From positions 1 to 41,293 of the forward strand of contig CATNBA010000014.1 of assembly GCA_950096985.1 (NCBI GenBank): 41,293 nt of DNA, in the 5' to 3' direction. Under the pieces are notes generated by a model. The model was not told the origin of the DNA. It saw only the letters and a list, made by a program, of their open reading frames with translations, and did not search any database. The translations under genes were made by a program, and so were the position numbers. Shown piece by piece: positions 41,222 through 41,293 of this stretch (position 1 is its first letter; each line of letters starts with the position of its first letter). Source of the DNA: an uncultured Candidatus Melainabacteria bacterium. GTDB lineage: Bacteria; Cyanobacteriota; Vampirovibrionia; Gastranaerophilales; Gastranaerophilaceae.

Positions 41222-41293
41222 TTAAGTAAGTGTTACATTCCAGTCTTGCTCTCTGGCGCTACCCGAATGTTTTGAATGTAGATTCAGTGTTCT
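41222..41293 (-). CDS. 3' end of a leftward gene, cut by the window edge
   Basis: The minus strand is open from the right edge to a TAA at 41222-41224, giving 23 residues that end in SAREQDWNVTLT. The piece is too short to assign to a family. The case for a real gene is indirect: a palindrome (GAAGCTTTAAGCTTC, 41198-41212) and a good leftward terminator at 41134-41163 lie within 90 bp downstream, and no rightward feature explains them. Confidence 0.4.
   Translation of the reverse strand, partial: RTLNLHSKHSGSAREQDWNVTLT

Noticed and set aside
1-41293. CRISPR arrays, insertion sequences, prophage or toxin-antitoxin loci.
   Set aside because: No regularly spaced direct repeats, transposase motifs, phage structural genes or paired small toxin/antitoxin frames were seen on either strand.

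Overview
The window is an AT-rich, densely coded bacterial chromosome segment. Almost every gene sits in a short operon with gaps of 2-80 bp or 1-8 bp start/stop overlaps, and no stretch over 300 bp lacks a gene. The gene set (a Tic20-like membrane protein, a CHASE2-adenylate cyclase, many TPR proteins, housekeeping SMC-ScpAB, RecG, RsfS and RpiB, plus lineage-specific proteins starting with MGMAAGQARLLSIT- or containing an early FKG motif) resembles the non-photosynthetic cyanobacterial sister clade Vampirovibrionia/Melainabacteria, probably gut Gastranaerophilales. That placement rests on family resemblance recalled from knowledge, not on a search.

Layout, left to right. 165-5358 (minus): M49-like metallopeptidase, DedA protein, and an EndoQ-like PHP nuclease fused to a UvrD-type helicase. 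5455-6874 (plus): a good promoter, a structured 5' leader and an exported phosphodiester glycosidase. 6839-8295 (minus): a TPR protein and a Tic20-like membrane protein. 8410-9246 (minus): rpiB and rsfS. 9359-11919 (minus): two related Gly/Cys-rich orphan proteins, each with its own promoter module. 12011-16331 (minus): CHASE2-adenylate cyclase and recG, overlapping by 8 bp. 16385-18939 (plus): KDPG aldolase, sugar kinase and CsaB-type pyruvyl transferase. 18916-19980 (minus): a Met/Gly-rich EF-hand protein. 20110-20194 (minus): tRNA-Leu(UAA). 20256-23247 (minus): small helical-repeat protein, GT-C-like membrane protein and patatin. 23467-25428 (plus): a long orphan protein with helical ends. 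25447-26754 (minus) and 26851-28443 (plus): homocitrate/isopropylmalate-synthase-family enzyme and a 530-aa TPR protein, diverging from overlapping promoters. 28501-39181 (minus): a long run from smc through scpA, scpB, an M10-like protease, an orphan FKG protein, a COG2509-type flavoprotein, a sensor kinase and an orphan membrane protein. 39276-41150 (plus): an alpha/alpha-toroid protein. 41222 to the end (minus): a probable gene 3' end with its terminator at 41134-41163.

The most unusual signal is a shared upstream module on three orphan genes (starts at 10423, 11919 and 19980). Each has an AT-rich core containing ACTTTATATATA 31-38 bp before the start codon. The first two also carry a TTGTAA-type direct repeat with 10-bp period at exactly the same distance (40 bp) from the core, and the third keeps a degenerate copy. 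The encoded proteins have no classical signal peptide and share compositionally odd Gly/Met/Cys/Trp-rich N-termini, so they look like a small co-regulated set of unknown, possibly envelope, function. Other points of interest are the EndoQ-helicase fusion, a structured leader before the glycosidase gene, a start codon in the loop of a perfect 12-bp hairpin, a probable leaderless divergent pair at smc, and a cyanobacterial-clade tRNA-Leu(UAA) gene with no group I intron.
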